Assembly (NCBI GenBank): GCA_001466705.2
Contig: LATX02000213.1
Span: 124,001 to 188,000, forward strand
Direction: 5' to 3'
DNA length: 64,000 nucleotides
Source: Moniliophthora roreri
Lineage: Eukaryota > Basidiomycota > Agaricomycetes > Agaricales > Marasmiaceae
Position 1 is the first letter of the stretch, and each line of letters starts with the position of its first letter. The position numbers were made by a program, and so were the translations under genes. This document shows, piece by piece, positions 1 through 11,092 of this stretch. Below the pieces are notes generated by a model, which was not told the DNA's origin, searched no databases, and saw only the letters and a list, made by a program, of their open reading frames with translations.

Positions 1-369
1 CGAGACGCTCACTGTTCAGACGCAAGATCATTGCAAGATCACCTCTCTGTCTTTTCTGGGGTAGTTGATCCCAAACACAATGATTCGACTCAACACGGAA
101 CAAAGATCAAGTGCCTCACTTGAGCTGCCCTATGCAGAATCATTTGAATGATTCTGTGGGACCATCATGCGTTCCTCCTTGTCTCGCTTTTGATCCGCAT
201 CACCTGGAGACAGTTTGGTCCTTCAAGTGAATAACCTCAGGCTTCCCTTACGATGATTCACGACAACTCGAAGATCCAGGAAGCCAGAGGTTAAGGAATA
301 CAAAGGCTCCACTAGCTTCACTGATTGTGTGTCATGAATGGTACCATACCGAAGACACCATCCAAACTG

Positions 370-377
370 TATATAAG
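370..377 (+). promoter_or_regulatory. TATA-like box
   Basis: The sequence TATATAAG lies about 123 bp upstream of the ATG at 500, a reasonable distance for a fungal core promoter with a short 5' leader. The rest of bases 1-499 shows no open coding region that I can support. Confidence 0.4.
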
Positions 378-499
378 GTAAGCCCGAAAGTTGATCTCAC
401 CGAGCAGAAAGTACTCAAACTTCCTATCCTTGCATTGCAGGTTCGTCATCATCCGTCTCGTTTGTAGTTAGACTAAGCACTAACTTGGGGACATCAGTG

Positions 500-1051
500 A
501 TGAATTTCCTCGAATTAGAACCACAGGTCCCTGCCATCCAGAATGGCATTGCATCATTCATGGAGTACAAGATCAAGGGGATGGTCTTGTGGTGTGTGCC
601 CTCGACTACACCCTACCACTGGGTTTCCAGCTACATTTTCACAGACCAGGGTGCAGGCGGTATTTCTGCGGACATGTACAGGCCCAAGTGCCATGAATGG
701 ACCCAGAGAAATCAGACCAACTACTATGGTTCGCTCAAGATTACACATCGATCATCCAATAAGGTGATCTCCACCCGCACACCACTGAAGATAGAGATCC
801 CCTTTACCCGCGAGGTCACTGTGTCAGATATCTACAACTTGATTGTCCAGGGGAAACGCCACCAATATGTTTTCAATGACGCTGGTAGTGGTTGCATGTT
901 CTGGCAGCTTGACCTTATTGATCACTTCATCGCGATGGGGTGGGTGGACGTCAGATATAAAGACTCTGCTCTACAAGAGATCCAGAAATTAGCGACAACG
1001 AAGGGGGAATTGTCAGTTCCATACCCAGCTGTCAAAGGTACTTTTGTGTAG
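500..1051 (+). CDS. hypothetical basidiomycete protein, DUF7770-like
   Basis: A single-exon ORF of 183 codons. The frame is open further upstream, but only from a TTG; the first ATG is at 500 (MNFLELEPQ). The middle has a beta-rich stretch (HWVSSYIFTDQGAGGISADM) and the C-terminal half has GSGCMFWQLDLIDHF, a layout I associate with the fungal DUF7770 family. That assignment is from memory of the family pattern and was not searched. No signal peptide or membrane segment is visible. It converges on the kinase-like gene on the other strand, with only about 25 bp between the two stop codons. Function is unknown. Confidence 0.6.
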   Translation: MNFLELEPQVPAIQNGIASFMEYKIKGMVLWCVPSTTPYHWVSSYIFTDQGAGGISADMYRPKCHEWTQRNQTNYYGSLKITHRSSNKVISTRTPLKIEIPFTREVTVSDIYNLIVQGKRHQYVFNDAGSGCMFWQLDLIDHFIAMGWVDVRYKDSALQEIQKLATTKGELSVPYPAVKGTFV

Positions 1052-1076
1052 TCATACGATATCCATGTAACTGTCT

Positions 1077-2069
1077 TCAGAACCTATACAGTCCACTTTG
1101 AACAAAGACCCATGCTCTCCACTGTGATTTCTTAACCTCCCCAGCGGTGAACCATCTATACCAGCTCCACGACTCAGGATTGACATCGTACAACAACTCA
1201 TCAACAACCTTCATGGCTATCGTTTCGAAGAATGCGGGATAGAAGCCAGCAAAACCCCAGTCTATCAGCCACAGTGAGCTGTCCTTGGCAAGCATGATAT
1301 TGGAGGGGTTCAAGTTGCTGTGATTGAAGACCAATGACCAATCCATCTCGCAATCATCAAACGGAAAATGCACATCGAGGGTACGGGTTTCTCCCCTGCC
1401 AACGAGAAACGCAAATTCGCACAACTGCCGGAGACGTCTACCTGAACCCGGACGGAGTTCTTTCTCGTCAATTGCACAAACAACCCCCCGTAACACACCA
1501 TCTTCCAAAGCCCCCGCTCTATCCATGTCATCTGGGACTTTGAGTGAATGCAGTTGTTTAACATATAATCGTAAAGTGCAGATAACACGAAACCGCATGA
1601 AAAGACTGAGTCTATTCCAGCATTCATAAAGCATCGCGCCGTCAATGTGATCCATGACCAGCCACGATTCAGTCGATAGATGAACGCGAGGGGTGGGTAT
1701 ACTGGTGTTTTGCCGCACGTACTCCATAGCAGCAACTTCAGACGGCGAGGGTCTCTTGGCAATGAGGGAGGGTGTGATTAAATGAGCGGAGATCGGAGCG
1801 ATGAAAGAGGGCTCAGTATTCAATCTTTGGCTGAGTTGACGGTCCCATTCCTGGGCGGTAGGCTGACTAACAAGGTTTGATATTTCAGCATCGTCTGCGA
1901 GTGAGTTTAGATCAAGATTGTGCTGAGGATATTGGATTAGGAACGATTCGGCGAACGACGTAAAACGACAGAAACCTTGACTATGGGTTCCGGTGGCGGT
2001 AATTTGAAGCACCATGCAATCCCATCTAACACCAGCGCCACGAGCTTTTCTATATTTTGTTTGATACAT
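1077..2069 (-). CDS. APH/choline-kinase-like phosphotransferase, altered catalytic loop
   Basis: An uninterrupted frame of 330 residues with the layout of fungal aminoglycoside-phosphotransferase-like kinases: an N-lobe segment around residue 100 (SEVAAMEYVRQ then TSIPTPRVH), a hinge (WLVMDHIDG), a catalytic loop (FNHSNLNPSNIML) and a metal-binding segment (LWLIDWGFAGFYP). The family usually has His-x-Asp in the catalytic loop (HxDLxxxN). Here the Asp position is Asn, so the base residue is missing while the IDWG Asp is kept. The substrate is unknown. The first ATG overlaps the proposed last exon of the GTPase-like gene upstream, so the true start may lie further downstream or include another exon. 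Confidence 0.7.
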   Translation of the reverse strand: MYQTKYRKARGAGVRWDCMVLQITATGTHSQGFCRFTSFAESFLIQYPQHNLDLNSLADDAEISNLVSQPTAQEWDRQLSQRLNTEPSFIAPISAHLITPSLIAKRPSPSEVAAMEYVRQNTSIPTPRVHLSTESWLVMDHIDGAMLYECWNRLSLFMRFRVICTLRLYVKQLHSLKVPDDMDRAGALEDGVLRGVVCAIDEKELRPGSGRRLRQLCEFAFLVGRGETRTLDVHFPFDDCEMDWSLVFNHSNLNPSNIMLAKDSSLWLIDWGFAGFYPAFFETIAMKVVDELLYDVNPESWSWYRWFTAGEVKKSQWRAWVFVQSGLYRF

Positions 2070-2666
2070 CTCACAATGTCGAGTTGGGCCGGAGCAGGAG
2101 CGGACACAATGTCAACTGATGAAGATAAATGAGATTGTCTACTTTGAACCTTTGAGAATGGAACGTACCTATTCTTCGAACAAGTTCGTCAATCCCTTCC
2201 CCAGATATGTTATCCACAGGGACATATATCATATCGTAGCCCCATGCGAAGGCCTGGCGAGTCTTCATGTAGTTGTTGGGCTCTTCCTGGGCGAGGATAT
2301 CTGTCTTGGTGCCAACAATTATGATTGGTAGAGACAACACGATGAGTTTCTTGAGTATATCGAGGAAAGAGGAATGTGTAGTAGAGATCGTGTTGTAGAC
2401 AAGAAGTAGGAGGTCGGGGTCGACGTCTTGGCTGGCATCAACAACATTGAGATGGTAATGTGAGCGATGGCGCCGGTGAATTCTGCCGTGCTACGAAGGG
2501 TGAGTCGATCATTGACAGACTCCGAGCCTTTCAAGTTAATACCATACCAGGTGCGCTGCCAACATGCTTTTTCCTGAACCCGGGCTACCTAGTAGATAAT
2601 AAGCATTGATTTTGAGCACAGAATGGGGTAAGTACCATGAACACAAATCTGAATGCTCTGAGCCAT
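1937..2666 (-). CDS. Ras-like small GTPase-type P-loop protein
   Basis: Four exons join in one frame: 2666-2636, 2588-2548, 2490-2169 and 2115-1937, about 190 residues. Starting at MAQSIQICV, the protein has a G1 P-loop (GSPGSGKS) at residues 11-18, a G3-like segment (HLNVVDAS), a hydrophobic strand (DLLLLVYN), G4 as IIIVGTKTD instead of NKxD, and a C-terminal helix ending GIDELVRRI. The spacing between G1 and G3 is much shorter than in Ras, so switch I appears shortened. The start lies about 240 bp from the divergent sirtuin start, suggesting a shared promoter. If the last intron is not removed, the frame stops at 2071, just before the kinase start. Nucleotide-binding fold is likely; GTPase activity is inferred. 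Confidence 0.6.
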
Positions 2667-2906
2667 GATACGGGCTAAGGCCTTGAGGAGTCTGACTCGT
2701 TTGCTTAGTGCTAGAGTAACTAGTGGGAGCGAAGTCTGCGCACGTAATCCGAGGTCGTGCTTCCCACTGAACGACATCCGGCTCCCTGACTCGGACCCAC
2801 TATTGTTCTGATTTAGGACAATGAAGACAACCCCAGCAAGAAGTTTCTGATGGATATGTCCACAGAGTATAAAATCAGTTTCGTCCTCTTGACCAACTCT
2901 TAAATC

Positions 2907-3885
2907 ATGCCACCAGAACACATCTCGTCAAAGGAGCAATCATTTCGAGAGGCTCTTTCGTTGGCTGGGAACATCCTCATTCTTGCCGGCGCAGGTCTAT
3001 CTGCAGCCTCAGGTACGCGTTTTCGCGTTACAGCGCAAGCTCTCACTTCAATCAACATCCAACAGGAATCCCAACATTCAGAGATGGCGGTGGCATGTGG
3101 AGATCCTTAGATGCGACGTCTCTTGCTACACCGGATGCATTCAATGCAGATCCCTCCCTTGTATGGAAAATTTATCATTATTGGAGGAGCATGTGTGTTT
3201 TATCACTACAATCTGTTTTGTGCACACCATGACCTTACCTCTTTAGAGCATTATCTGCACAGCCCAATGATGCCCATCACATCATCTCAAAGCTGTTAGT
3301 ACCCGAATATCTTAAAAAAGTTGCCCCAAAGGCCAAGTCCTGTCACCTAGTCACGCAAAATGTAGATGGACTGTCTACGTCAGCTTTCCTTTCGCATTCT
3401 GCAGAACTCAATACCAAGACAAAGAAAGCTGCCATTCCCAGAACATCCATCGTGGAAATGCATGGAAGACTCTTTGACGTCAATTGTACTCAGTCCGAGT
3501 GTGGTTACAGCCGTGAAGATCGTTCCCGTGCCATCTGCCCCGCCCTTGCAGCAGCAGATGAGTCTTTTCAGACTATTCAGGACGCTGGTACCATCAACAG
3601 AGCTATTCCCCTCGAAGAACTTCCTCGCTGTGGGAAATGTGGAGCCCTAGCCCGTCCAGGTGTGGTTTGGTTCGGGGAAAAACCATATCACGTCGATGAA
3701 ATCAATATGCTGGTCTACAAAGCCGACATGATACTTGTAATTGGCACATCCTCCACCGTAAGCCCTCGTTCAGATGCAGTCTTTTGCCTTTTTTGACGAT
3801 GTTTCAGGTGCATCCTGCCTCGACGTTTGCCTATCGTGTCAAGAGACGGGGCGGGAAAGTTGCAATCTTCAATCTTCAATCTTGA
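2907..3885 (+). CDS. SIRT5-type NAD-dependent protein deacylase, C-terminus frameshifted
   Basis: Exons 2907-3012, 3066-3192, 3247-3757 and 3808-3885 keep one frame. Visible features are the NAD-binding [18 protein letters not shown], the TQNVDGL motif, catalytic His in [12 protein letters not shown], four zinc-ligand Cys (NCTQSEC and RCGKCG), VVWFGE and GTSST. This is the class III (SIRT5) sirtuin layout, known to remove acyl groups such as succinyl from lysines, usually in mitochondria. In SIRT5 a Tyr-x-x-Arg pair reads the acidic acyl group; here the region reads IYHYWR, moving Arg by one place. In the last exon a 7-bp tandem repeat shifts the frame and gives a stop at 3883-3885. About 29 further conserved-looking residues continue in the next frame to 3973. 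Confidence 0.85.
3864..3883 (+). repeat. 7-bp tandem duplication disrupting the sirtuin frame
   Basis: The unit AATCTTC occurs at 3864-3870 and 3871-3877, followed by AATCTT at 3878-3883. Removing one unit would let VAIFNL run on into EST and on to a stop at 3971-3973. With both units the frame meets TGA at 3883-3885. Confidence 0.85.
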
Positions 3886-3973
3886 ATCCACCCCGCAAGA
3901 CGCATCGGCAGACTTCGCGTTCACTGGTGCTTGCGAGGTAGTCCTACCTTCCTTATTTCCGGAGCTGGTTTGA

Positions 3974-4702
3974 TCCAATGCACCTGAAATGAAAGTAATG
4001 CTCACGCTCTGTGAATCCCTATTGCGAGGTTGAGTGTGATTGAGATCGTCATTCTTGCGATTTCTGTAGACATAATAGAAATGACATCGGCACTTGACTA
4101 TGAATGTATTCACACTGAATAACTTGTGTACTAAAGTGGCGGGAGCTACCACACCACAGTAATCAGCGCCTGTTCAACGTTCAACCTTTTCTGCGTCTCT
4201 CATGAACAGCCTCTGCGTGAGGCCCGGCTGCCGGGGAGGATCTGCTTAGTAGGACTGGCGTTGCGCTGTCCATCTGCATCGCGACGTGAAGCCAGTCACA
4301 GGCTCGAGGTGCAGAGCTGCGACTCTAGTACACTAGGTCTGACACCTTTGGTTCCCACCTAGAACGTCTCTGATGGCCAGAAGGGGGACGCAGGCACCGG
4401 CCGATCAGTTTTGACGTTGAGATTATGTGGAAACCATCCCGCATATCTCGATAACTTTCAGCCCACTCGCCACATCCTCCGAGTCCGAGTCCCCGCTGAA
4501 GTCCCTCTGGCTGCGTGGCTCGGTATTCCCCGCAATGCAGTTTCAGAGAACAAGCCCGAGGTTCGCTGCGCCTCCGTAACAGCTCGTACAGTAAGAAGCT
4601 TTTGATTGATAACGTCGACGAACAAGTGTCCGAGAACTTGAAACATCGGGCAAGACCCAAAGTGGCCTGGGGAGTAGCAAGAGAAAACACTGAAAGCAGA
4701 AA
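3974..4702. other. spacer without recognised gene
   Basis: Several short overlapping frames exist on both strands, but none shows a domain, and they shadow each other between 4325 and 4700. I see no convincing gene here. Confidence 0.5.
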
Positions 4703-6350
4703 TTAGAGAGACGAAGAGCGTCCCACTTGCGGAGACTTTGAATGATCAATATCCATCACCACCAACGTACCCTCCACAACACCCATATCCTCCATCCTGT
4801 CTATGTACGCCATCACCTGTCCCTTGAGATGCTCCGGAAGCGGCCACTCTTGAAGGAACCCAAGCTGCGCCCTCATCCTCCGATACTTGCACCTCGAAAA
4901 AACCCATTCGACAAACTCGGCGTCCTCGTATACGTCGGCGACGCATTTTGCTCTGGTCAATGGAATGAATTGACTTCAATGGAGTTCATATTCGATTTAT
5001 ACGACGGATCTCCATACGCTCTAGCAATATAACCCAGTTGATCCTCCAGAGAACTCTCGTAACACTCTATGACAGCGAATGGAATGTAGCGTCGAAAGGC
5101 GGTGTTGAGGACGTTGTTCCATTAGCTGGAGCAACTCAAAGCCAGTGTCGCATGCGACGAGGGCGTCTAGCCGCTTGTGTGTAGGGACATCGTTTGCTTT
5201 CCAGTATGGCAAGAAGTACACGGAGATGGTACCGGGACCACGCTCTGCAGGCGTTCGGTACTCGAGAACAGGATGAGAAGGATATGTTTTAGTGGCAAGG
5301 GGAGATGAGGCAAGTTTTGCTTTGGTAACGGCGGGACCCAACATGGCGAACGTGATAATATCGTGGTAGGGCAGCAAGAGTGCGAGTTCGGAGGACCTGA
5401 CAATATGTCAACTGACCGAATGTCTGGCTGAAAGGAAGATACTCACAGAGGAATAAAGTTGAGTTCTTTCTCCGCTCCAAGAAAACGAACAAGAAAGGAT
5501 CTGGGAGCCGATGGAGTGCCATGCGATGGTGAAGTCACTTCCAGGCAATGAACGAGCATCTAGTTTACGCTCGGCGGGGCTTCCATAGCAACGCCGTGGG
5601 CGACTCTTTCGAAAATCCTCTCCACTAAGACCAACTATCTTAGTCGACAACACCTTCAAACTCAATCGCCAGAACCGGATGACAATGATCTGGACTAGGT
5701 TTCGATATGGGATGGAGCCTCCATCTATCTTCATCCCCAAGAACCTGAATCGTTAACAAATCCTTCCCGTTGTAAAATCCAATCGTCGGTTCTCTCGAAA
5801 AAGAACGTTCTCCAACGTGAATCTGCGATGTCGAGGTCACCTGCAAGCTGATGCATCGAAGACTCGCCTTCAATGCTTCAAAGGCCACACGACGATCCAA
5901 GGAAATCAAATCAAGCGCGAACGATGTAGAAATTGAGTGAGCTGTCCTTTTCGATTCGACCCCAAAGAAACGATTTCGCGATTGATTGAAACACGGATAC
6001 TGTAACATTATGTCTCTACAGAAAATGAGAATAAGCAAATATGAGATATTGTGTTGCGTACTTCATGAGTTTCCCAAGATTCCCGGTGTCCCTCTCTCCA
6101 ATCCTCTTTCGTGCACTCTTCAAATATACACAATCAGTCGCATCGTTAATGGTGAAGATGGAGTGACAGCTAACTTTTCCCCCGCAATATATAACCCCGC
6201 TACAACCAGGACACAACAAGGCTTTTCGAGGTGGCTTGATCCCGAGGCGGCATTGTATAAACTTTGGCATACGGCTATGGTCTTGTGCAAGTATCACCGC
6301 TGCAATGAGATCTCCAGGGACCAATTTCTCTGCTTCCACAATTGCGTTGG
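4703..6350 (-). pseudogene. MYND-type zinc finger protein, probably broken
   Basis: Pieces of a MYND protein lie in order on the minus strand. Near 6180-6250 there is ALLCPGCSGVIYC, and after an intron ECTKEDWREGHRE near 6080-6110; together these give the C..C..YC..C..W..H pattern. A middle exon (about 6020-5640) includes IGFYNGKDLLTIQVLGDED. The C-terminal domain starts DALVACDTGFELLQL near 5140 and continues in another frame as WNNVLNTAFRRYIPFAVIE. No GT donor links the two halves of the finger in frame, an extra base appears at CTAATGG, and a TGA falls in a segment (IEVNSFH*PEQ) resembling the family's NPF..PGQ ending. A separate frame at 4703-4960 (KCVADVYEDAEFVEW) may be another exon or gene. 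Decay is more likely than a very intron-rich gene, but unresolved introns are possible. Confidence 0.55.
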
Positions 6351-6360
6351 CTTGAGCTGA

Positions 6361-8689
6361 CCATGAAGCCTAATTCCCCCATGGGTATCGTGGAAGAGAA
6401 GAGAGAGAGGGAGAATGAGAGGTTCAGAGCTTCCCACGTTCGTCCAGACGTTTTGGGGGGAAATCGGATTCGCAGGCGGTCCGATTCATCGTTTGTGCGT
6501 GCATCTATCTGTCCCTGATCTGTCCTATCCGCCAGCTAGTACAAACCGATATTGGACGAGAGACTTCCGAAATGGAGGTGTCGCTTGAAGGAACCCCTCC
6601 AAAAAACCCATACAAGATGGGCGGGAGCGGTTGGTAAGCGGTTGGGAGTGGAATTATAAGGTGCTCATGATCAGGTACTTGATAGTAGATACATTGTAGT
6701 TCTAGGTGATACTGAAGGAAGAAGAGAGCGTGCAGATGAAGATATTCGATATTAGGTATTCTACCTGTGGACGGTATCGTTAATAGCGAGTCAGTGAAGC
6801 AAGTCCATAGTTTTAGTTTCCAGCAGTCTGTCTTTGAGAGTAGAAGCCTAAGGAGCTAAGGAATCTCAACCAGGCGAGCGCAGCGGAGAAAGGAGACCGA
6901 GTGACACTTGCAGCTGAGTGACCCATCGTCACGGATTCATCGTCACGAATTCGTCCCGCTAAAGCGGCCAAAGCCCCTCTCATCTTCGCCTCTGCTTTTC
7001 TTCTCTCGAATGATCAGAAGCGAATGCGTATGCTCGTGGGTCCCATCAACCGAACTTTAGAAGGTTTTGATAGCATGAACGGTGGCCAGGTGTCCTCGGT
7101 GGGTTCGTCAACTTCAAGCACAGAGACGACCTAGGAAGGTCCATTAATAAATGCCGGTCATGGATTAATATCTCTGGCAATGGTAGGAACTCGACAACCT
7201 CAAATACAAGCGGAAGGCTGATCGTGAGTCCAGTCAGTAACAGCAGCTCAAGTAACAAAAAATGCTTACCATCACCAATCGATTGTCGTCTACAACGGAC
7301 TGCGAGAAGAATCTATGAGGATGTACTGGTGTCATCTAAGGAGGTATGTGGCATTCTGGTCATTAATATACCAACAGTTCCGACACACTTCCAACCATGC
7401 AGATATCTTTTCAACCCGACCCCGAGGCAAGGAGCAGTATTCCTCTCTTGGTAAGGGCGGATCGAGATTATGAACCCAGAAGCGGAAGTCGTTCAGCGTC
7501 ACGCTGTCGAAATGCAGAAGGGATGATACCGCAGTTTAGTGAAACGGCTGGGCGCCTGGCTTTCTGGCACGATAGGAGATAGTCATACTGGCATGGTATA
7601 CACAGACAGTACAATCGCCGGGGGGGCCTCTGCTTGATGCAATGACACTGGTGTGTTTCAGCCGTTTGAGTTCTACATTTCACTCACAGCCACGGGAGTG
7701 CGCGAAAGTTCAGTTCGGTGCACTTCAGCGATTACTTTTCCTGAACACCACGTGAACATCCTCTATATTGCTGAACATGGACTGAACGCCGTGAACTCGC
7801 TCGGGATATGCGAGTATTTTGGCCGCACACGACAGACATATTGCGTGGCTGTTACGTCTGGCGTTTTCGAAGGAAAGCTATCTGCATGGTGGTCGACAGG
7901 CACTTCCTACGAACAGAAATGCTACAAGGAGGGCGAAGGGATCCTGAAGTGGTGCGTGCTCTTTCATTGTTGTTTCCTGTACCCCATGAACGGATAATTC
8001 TGCAGGAAAACTGTCAGTTCAGCGCTCACTCGGCTACCAGGTTCGAATGGGCCTTGAACCCCCTGCAGGTAGTCAGAACCTCCTCCAGAATCGCTGGAGC
8101 TGAACAGGACCAGGTCTGGACCTTTAGTTCGTCCCGGAGGTTCAGTATTCGCACCAACGTTCTGACCGAAAGGAGACAATAAGAGACGTAGTCCCGCTTG
8201 GCAATAGAGTTGGGAGTCTCGATGTAATGACATTGGTGTAGGGCGTTGGTGTAAAATGTCGGTGTAAGACGTTGGTGTAATGTCAAGTTCTGCAAACGAA
8301 GAGCCCAGACACGACGAACGGAATGAGAGCATTGTCACTTCAAATTGCTTGTCAAGATGCATGCCCTCTAACAGGTTTACGATCCACAACTCACACTTCT
8401 TCTCCTACCTGCAGCCGGCCGAACTTCCTTGGCCAGAAATTTTATCGGGTTCCTGGTCCTTCAGCTGTTCCACATGATGACGGCAACTAAGGTGAAGGAT
8501 CTGACGAAAACGATCCTATCTCAAGCAGTTGTGAGCCCCGTGGAGAGGCCAGGGAGAAAGCCAGGAAGATCTGTGAGGTATGTGGGAAAACATGTGGATG
8601 GTTCACACCTATTGTCCGCTTATTTCTTCTTGACCTACCGACACTTTATACACCCAGGATCAGTCCTCTTAAAAACTCAATACTCGACA
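6361..8689. other. 2.3-kb spacer with short decayed-looking frames
   Basis: No frame of convincing length or family. The plus-strand frame at 7653-7997 and the frames around 7046-7700 are short and unrecognised. The frame that leads into RNA14 is open from 8429, but no conserved segment precedes the ATG at 8690. Confidence 0.45.
8229..8283 (+). repeat. short degenerate GTTGGTGTAA tandem repeat
   Basis: Four imperfect copies of a 12-16 bp unit around (C/A)(G/A)TTGGTGTA follow one another. This is low-complexity intergenic sequence. Confidence 0.7.
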
Positions 8690-11092
8690 ATGATACATGA
8701 AGATAACCTCCTCAATGCACCAGCGCCCTCAAGTCACCGAGAACAGGACATACTTGTCATGGAAATAGACAATTTGCGTCAGCGTCTGAACGTCGATCCC
8801 TACAATGTAGAGATGTGGAGGACTCTCGTATCCTGTGCAGACAAGTGCGATGATATCGAGAAGTCAATAGAAGTCTATCGAGTTGTGCTGGATCGTTTTC
8901 CACACACGGTACGCTGAGCTCTGGTTACCATCTTCCTTTTGTTGAATAATTTTGCAGGCAAAAGTCCAAATTTCCCAGCTCCGACGAATCACCTCCCAGA
9001 ACAGCTCTTACAGTGTCAAGGAAGCTGAAGATCTCTTCAGATCATACTTGAAGCAATCCCCCTCGGTTGAATTATGCAATCTCTATGTGACCTACATAAG
9101 GTGCGTGTCATGAATACACGTACGTCTCGAATTTTAATGAAAAGTATGAACACAGAGACCAGCACCCATTGGACCTAATCGATGCACACAAATTTGCACT
9201 GCGTCTTATAGGACACGATCGCGAGAGCTATCAACTTTGGAATACTTATCTGCTATTGCTGCGAAAGGTAAGCATCCTCTTGCCCTTTCCCAGCATGATA
9301 TACCATTCCACTTGCAGGACACGTCTGTCGCTGGCATTCAAACTCTTCGAAAAACCTTACACGAAGTGGTTCAGACACCCTTACCCAACCTGCCTGTAGT
9401 TTGGAGTCAGCTTGAAGCCCTTGAATATCAAATCAGTGCATCCAAAGCCAGAAAAGTTCTCGCTCAGCTCTCACCAGCATGCAAGCGAGCTTGTGAAGTG
9501 CTGCAGACTTTGGACTCCCATTTTGAAGAGTTGAACCTCCCTCTAGGTCCTCAGCAAGCCACGCCCTTTTTCCCGTCTCAACCGACCTTCTCGCTGCTAG
9601 ACAGGCAGGTGGTAGGCAAATGGAAGAACTATCTGAGGTGGGAAGAAGGTGATCCCTTGATGCTCAAGGATAGCAACATTGCCGCTTTCACTTCCAGGGT
9701 TAAGGGTGCATATCGAAAGGCAACAATAAGAATGAGGTATTATCCGGAAATCTGGTACTATTTCCCCGTGTTTTCATTTGTAGATTTGACTACAATATAG
9801 TCCACAGGTATATGGCATTCAAATGGTTTGCCAGTATTGGGAATTTTGACGAAGCATTGTCGTTTCTTAGGCAAGGGATCGCGGCAAATGAAAGCAGGTC
9901 AGTTGGCGTATCTCTGACCAAAGTAACTTGTTCACTAACAGTGCCCCTAGTTTCTTGTTGAACTTCGCCCTAGCAGACACTCTTGAAACCAGAGGAGAGA
10001 ATGATCAAGTGCAAGAAATCTTCGAAAATCTCATTTCTACTCTCCGAGACTTGCTACTATCGCAAAACGCCACCAATCTTCGGAATGACTTTGGAGTGGT
10101 GTACATCATGTACATGCGTTTTGCGCGACGTGCTAATGGGCTAGACGCTGCTCGTTCTGTCTTTAGCAAGGCGAGGAAGGAAGTTTTACTGACTCCGTGG
10201 CCTGTCTATGAGGCGGCTGCAATGATGGAGTATCATTGTGGTGGGGGTAAGGATGTTGCGCTGAAAATATTCCAGGCTGGAATGGCAATATTTCGGAAAG
10301 ACCACGAGTACCTGCTGCGCTACTTGGAATGGCTTATCTCGGTCAATGATCAGAATAGTTGGTATCATGTCCTTCAAGCCAAATTCCGTGGGGACTGATA
10401 GTTGTTGCAGATGCTCAATCCCTGTTCGAGGCGTCGGTCAATATCCTTTCGGCTGAGAATGCCCGGCAACTTTGGGACCGTTGGTCCCGTTACAATTACC
10501 ATTGCGGCAATCTGAACATGATCCAAAGATTAGAACAACGGATGCTACTGGCGTATCCTACAGGTGCAATATGCGACTCTCAATGTGATTGGCCACTAAG
10601 CTTTGTTACAGATCCTCCGATGAAACATTTCGGTCGCCGCCATTCCTATGCTAACACCGACCCTATCGCAGCTCACGATCTAGGCCTTGCTATGGCAACG
10701 AAAGAGATGGCCAGAGAGAGCCGCCATCGCGTTGAAGAGAAAAAGGAAAACGGCACCAAGCGCTCCGTAAATTCTCGAATTGACCCAGGCGGTAGCTCGG
10801 AATCAGACCCTAAGCGTATTCGCATTGACGACCACCCAATAATCGGCGCTAAGGACACCAAGAAATCAATTCAAAAGATTCATACGAACAGGCAGAAACT
10901 CCCGGTTCCCGCTGCGCTATGTGCTTTCTTGGGACTTCTCCCTGATAGAAAGACTTTCAATGGTATGTTCGGGCAGACATATTGTATGAGTCCACTTAAT
11001 TGACACCCTTCGCAGGCCCAACTTTCGATGTTGAGGATATGCTTGCTCTCATGAAAACGGTAATCATTCCCAAAAATGAGGGAAATTCCTAA
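8690..11092 (+). CDS. RNA14: mRNA 3'-end-processing protein Rna14 (CstF-77 homologue)
   Basis: Nine exons join without frame errors: 8690-8908, 8958-9100, 9156-9267, 9318-9754, 9808-9897, 9951-10357, 10411-10563, 10612-10962 and 11016-11092. The product is a chain of HAT (half-a-TPR) repeats with Trp/Tyr-rich helices, e.g. NVEMWRTLVSCADKC, SYQLWNTYLLLLRK, PEIWYMAFKWFASIG, ARQLWDRWSRYNYHCG. A charged, nuclear-signal-like tail follows (SDPKRIRIDDHPI) and a C-terminal motif RQKLPVPAALCAFLGLLPD, which in Rna14/CstF-77 contacts Rna15/CstF-64. The protein is a scaffold of cleavage factor IA in pre-mRNA cleavage and polyadenylation. The start is the first ATG that gives a plausible acidic N-terminus (MIHEDNLLN). 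Confidence 0.93.

Noticed and set aside
3715..4152. 145-aa minus-strand frame behind the sirtuin
   Set aside because: It overlaps the sirtuin's last exons on the opposite strand and shows no domain.
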